Source: an uncultured Sphingosinicella sp. (GTDB lineage: Bacteria; Pseudomonadota; Alphaproteobacteria; Sphingomonadales; Sphingomonadaceae). Taken from it: a stretch of DNA of 24,206 bases. The translations under genes were made by a program, and so were the position numbers. The stretch is from NCBI GenBank assembly GCA_946886275.1, contig CAMPIH010000013.1, positions 1-24,206 of the forward strand. The letters run 5' to 3'. The number at the start of each line of letters is the position of its first letter. Positions within the stretch are counted from its first letter, which is position 1. The notes under the pieces are model-generated. The model made no database searches, was not told the origin of the DNA, and worked only from the letters and a program-made list of their open reading frames with translations. Below are positions 23,643 through 24,206 of this stretch, one piece after another.

Positions 23643-24206
23643 TTAGTAGGTGGCCTTCAGGTTGAGGAAGACGCGCCGTCCGAGATAGTCGTACTGCGAC
23701 GCGAAGGTCGGAGCCTGGCCGATCGCGCCGATCCCCGAGAAGGAGACCGAGGCACGCGGCGGCTGCGCATCGAACAGGTTGCGCACGCCGACGGTCAGCT
23801 GGAGGCGATCGCCGAAGCGACGGGTGACCGACAAGGTGTGATAGTCGGTCGCCGCGAGGCGGACATCCGGGCAGAAACGACGCCGGCCACCCTGCACCGC
23901 CTGCTCGAGCGGGACACCCGGACGGAACAGCGAAGTCCGGCAGGGCGCGCCGCTGCTCGCGATCAGATCGTCGAGGTCGGACGTCGCACCGATCACGTCG
24001 AGGCCGTAGAAGACCGACCAATCGTCCTTCGCCCAGGTGAGGTTGAAGTCGCCGACCCAGACCGGCTCGCCATTCTCGCCGTTGATCACCGTCTCCGTGC
24101 CTTCGAACAGGGTGATCGTGTCTTCGATCTGCCACGTCATCTGAGCAAGCAGCGACAAGGTGCCCAGATTGCCAAGGTCCTGACGGAACTGAGCGGTGAA
24201 ATCGAG
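23643..24206 (-). CDS. TonB-dependent outer-membrane receptor, C-terminal part (cut by window edge)
   Basis: The frame is open to the right edge, so only the last 187 residues are visible. They alternate beta-strands and turns: LSLLAQMTWQIEDT, GDFNLTWAKDDWSVFYGLDV, DYHTLSVTRRFGDRLQLTVG, VRNLFDAQPPRAS, and YDYLGRRVFLNLKATY at the C terminus. These are the hallmarks of the last strands of a TonB-dependent receptor barrel (the VRNLFD and YD.LGR motifs). Two cysteines (in GAPCRTSL and RRFCPDVRL) within a long loop could form a disulfide, as seen in large sphingomonad receptors. The substrate cannot be told without the plug domain. Stop TAG at 23643, followed by the terminator. Confidence 0.88.
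   Translation of the reverse strand, partial: LDFTAQFRQDLGNLGTLSLLAQMTWQIEDTITLFEGTETVINGENGEPVWVGDFNLTWAKDDWSVFYGLDVIGATSDLDDLIASSGAPCRTSLFRPGVPLEQAVQGGRRRFCPDVRLAATDYHTLSVTRRFGDRLQLTVGVRNLFDAQPPRASVSFSGIGAIGQAPTFASQYDYLGRRVFLNLKATY

Noticed and set aside
1..24206. Mobile elements, CRISPR arrays, tRNA or rRNA genes
   Set aside because: I looked for transposase or integrase motifs, regularly spaced repeats, and tRNA or rRNA signatures and saw none; the 33-bp repeats are irregularly spread and not an array.

Overview
The window is about 24.2 kb of GC-rich, densely coding bacterial chromosome, read here as an alphaproteobacterium of the order Sphingomonadales. The grounds are protein style (a DivL-type kinase, alphaproteobacterial AddA/AddB, a sphingomonad-like TonB-dependent receptor and S9 peptidase), high GC at third codon positions, frequent TTG/GTG starts and the gene order. 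I see no rRNA, tRNA, CRISPR array, transposase, integrase or phage gene. This is inference from protein recognition without database searches.

Layout. 1-40: strong terminator. 39-2780 (-): secA, the preprotein translocase ATPase. 2869-3132 (-): possible small membrane-anchored protein. 3230-3682 (+): GFA/CENP-V zinc protein. 3740-7523 (-): trxA and addA. 7524-15907: an 8.4 kb block of mixed orientation holding a 26-residue membrane ORF (-), ogt (-), a double-PAS hybrid histidine kinase (+), an 87-aa membrane protein (+), a 2-oxoglutarate oxygenase-like protein with a TonB-C-like tail (-), a triple-PilZ protein (-), a TauE/SafE permease (+) and a secreted S9 peptidase (+). 15908-23505 (-): addB, murU-type nucleotidyltransferase, amgK-type kinase, tsaE and divL. 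23586-23621: terminator of a TonB-dependent receptor gene (-) that runs off the right edge.

How the genes fit together. From memory, divL-tsaE-amgK-murU-addB-addA-trxA is a common alphaproteobacterial gene string. It covers cell-cycle signalling, tRNA t6A synthesis, recycling of cell-wall MurNAc to UDP-MurNAc, recombinational repair and thiol redox. Here divL/tsaE, tsaE/amgK and amgK/murU still overlap by 4-16 bases. The string is cut between addB and addA by the 8.4 kb block, so addA (TTG start) cannot be translationally coupled to addB.

The points most worth a second look are: the split of the addB/addA pair; a tyrosine in place of the phospho-acceptor histidine in the DivL-like protein; a 33-bp interspersed element in four copies, three of them just upstream of genes in one orientation; an oxygenase/TonB-C-like fusion; a triple-PilZ protein; and two very short ORFs with good ribosome binding sites. 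I found no clear evidence of a wholly new system such as a defence or mobile module.
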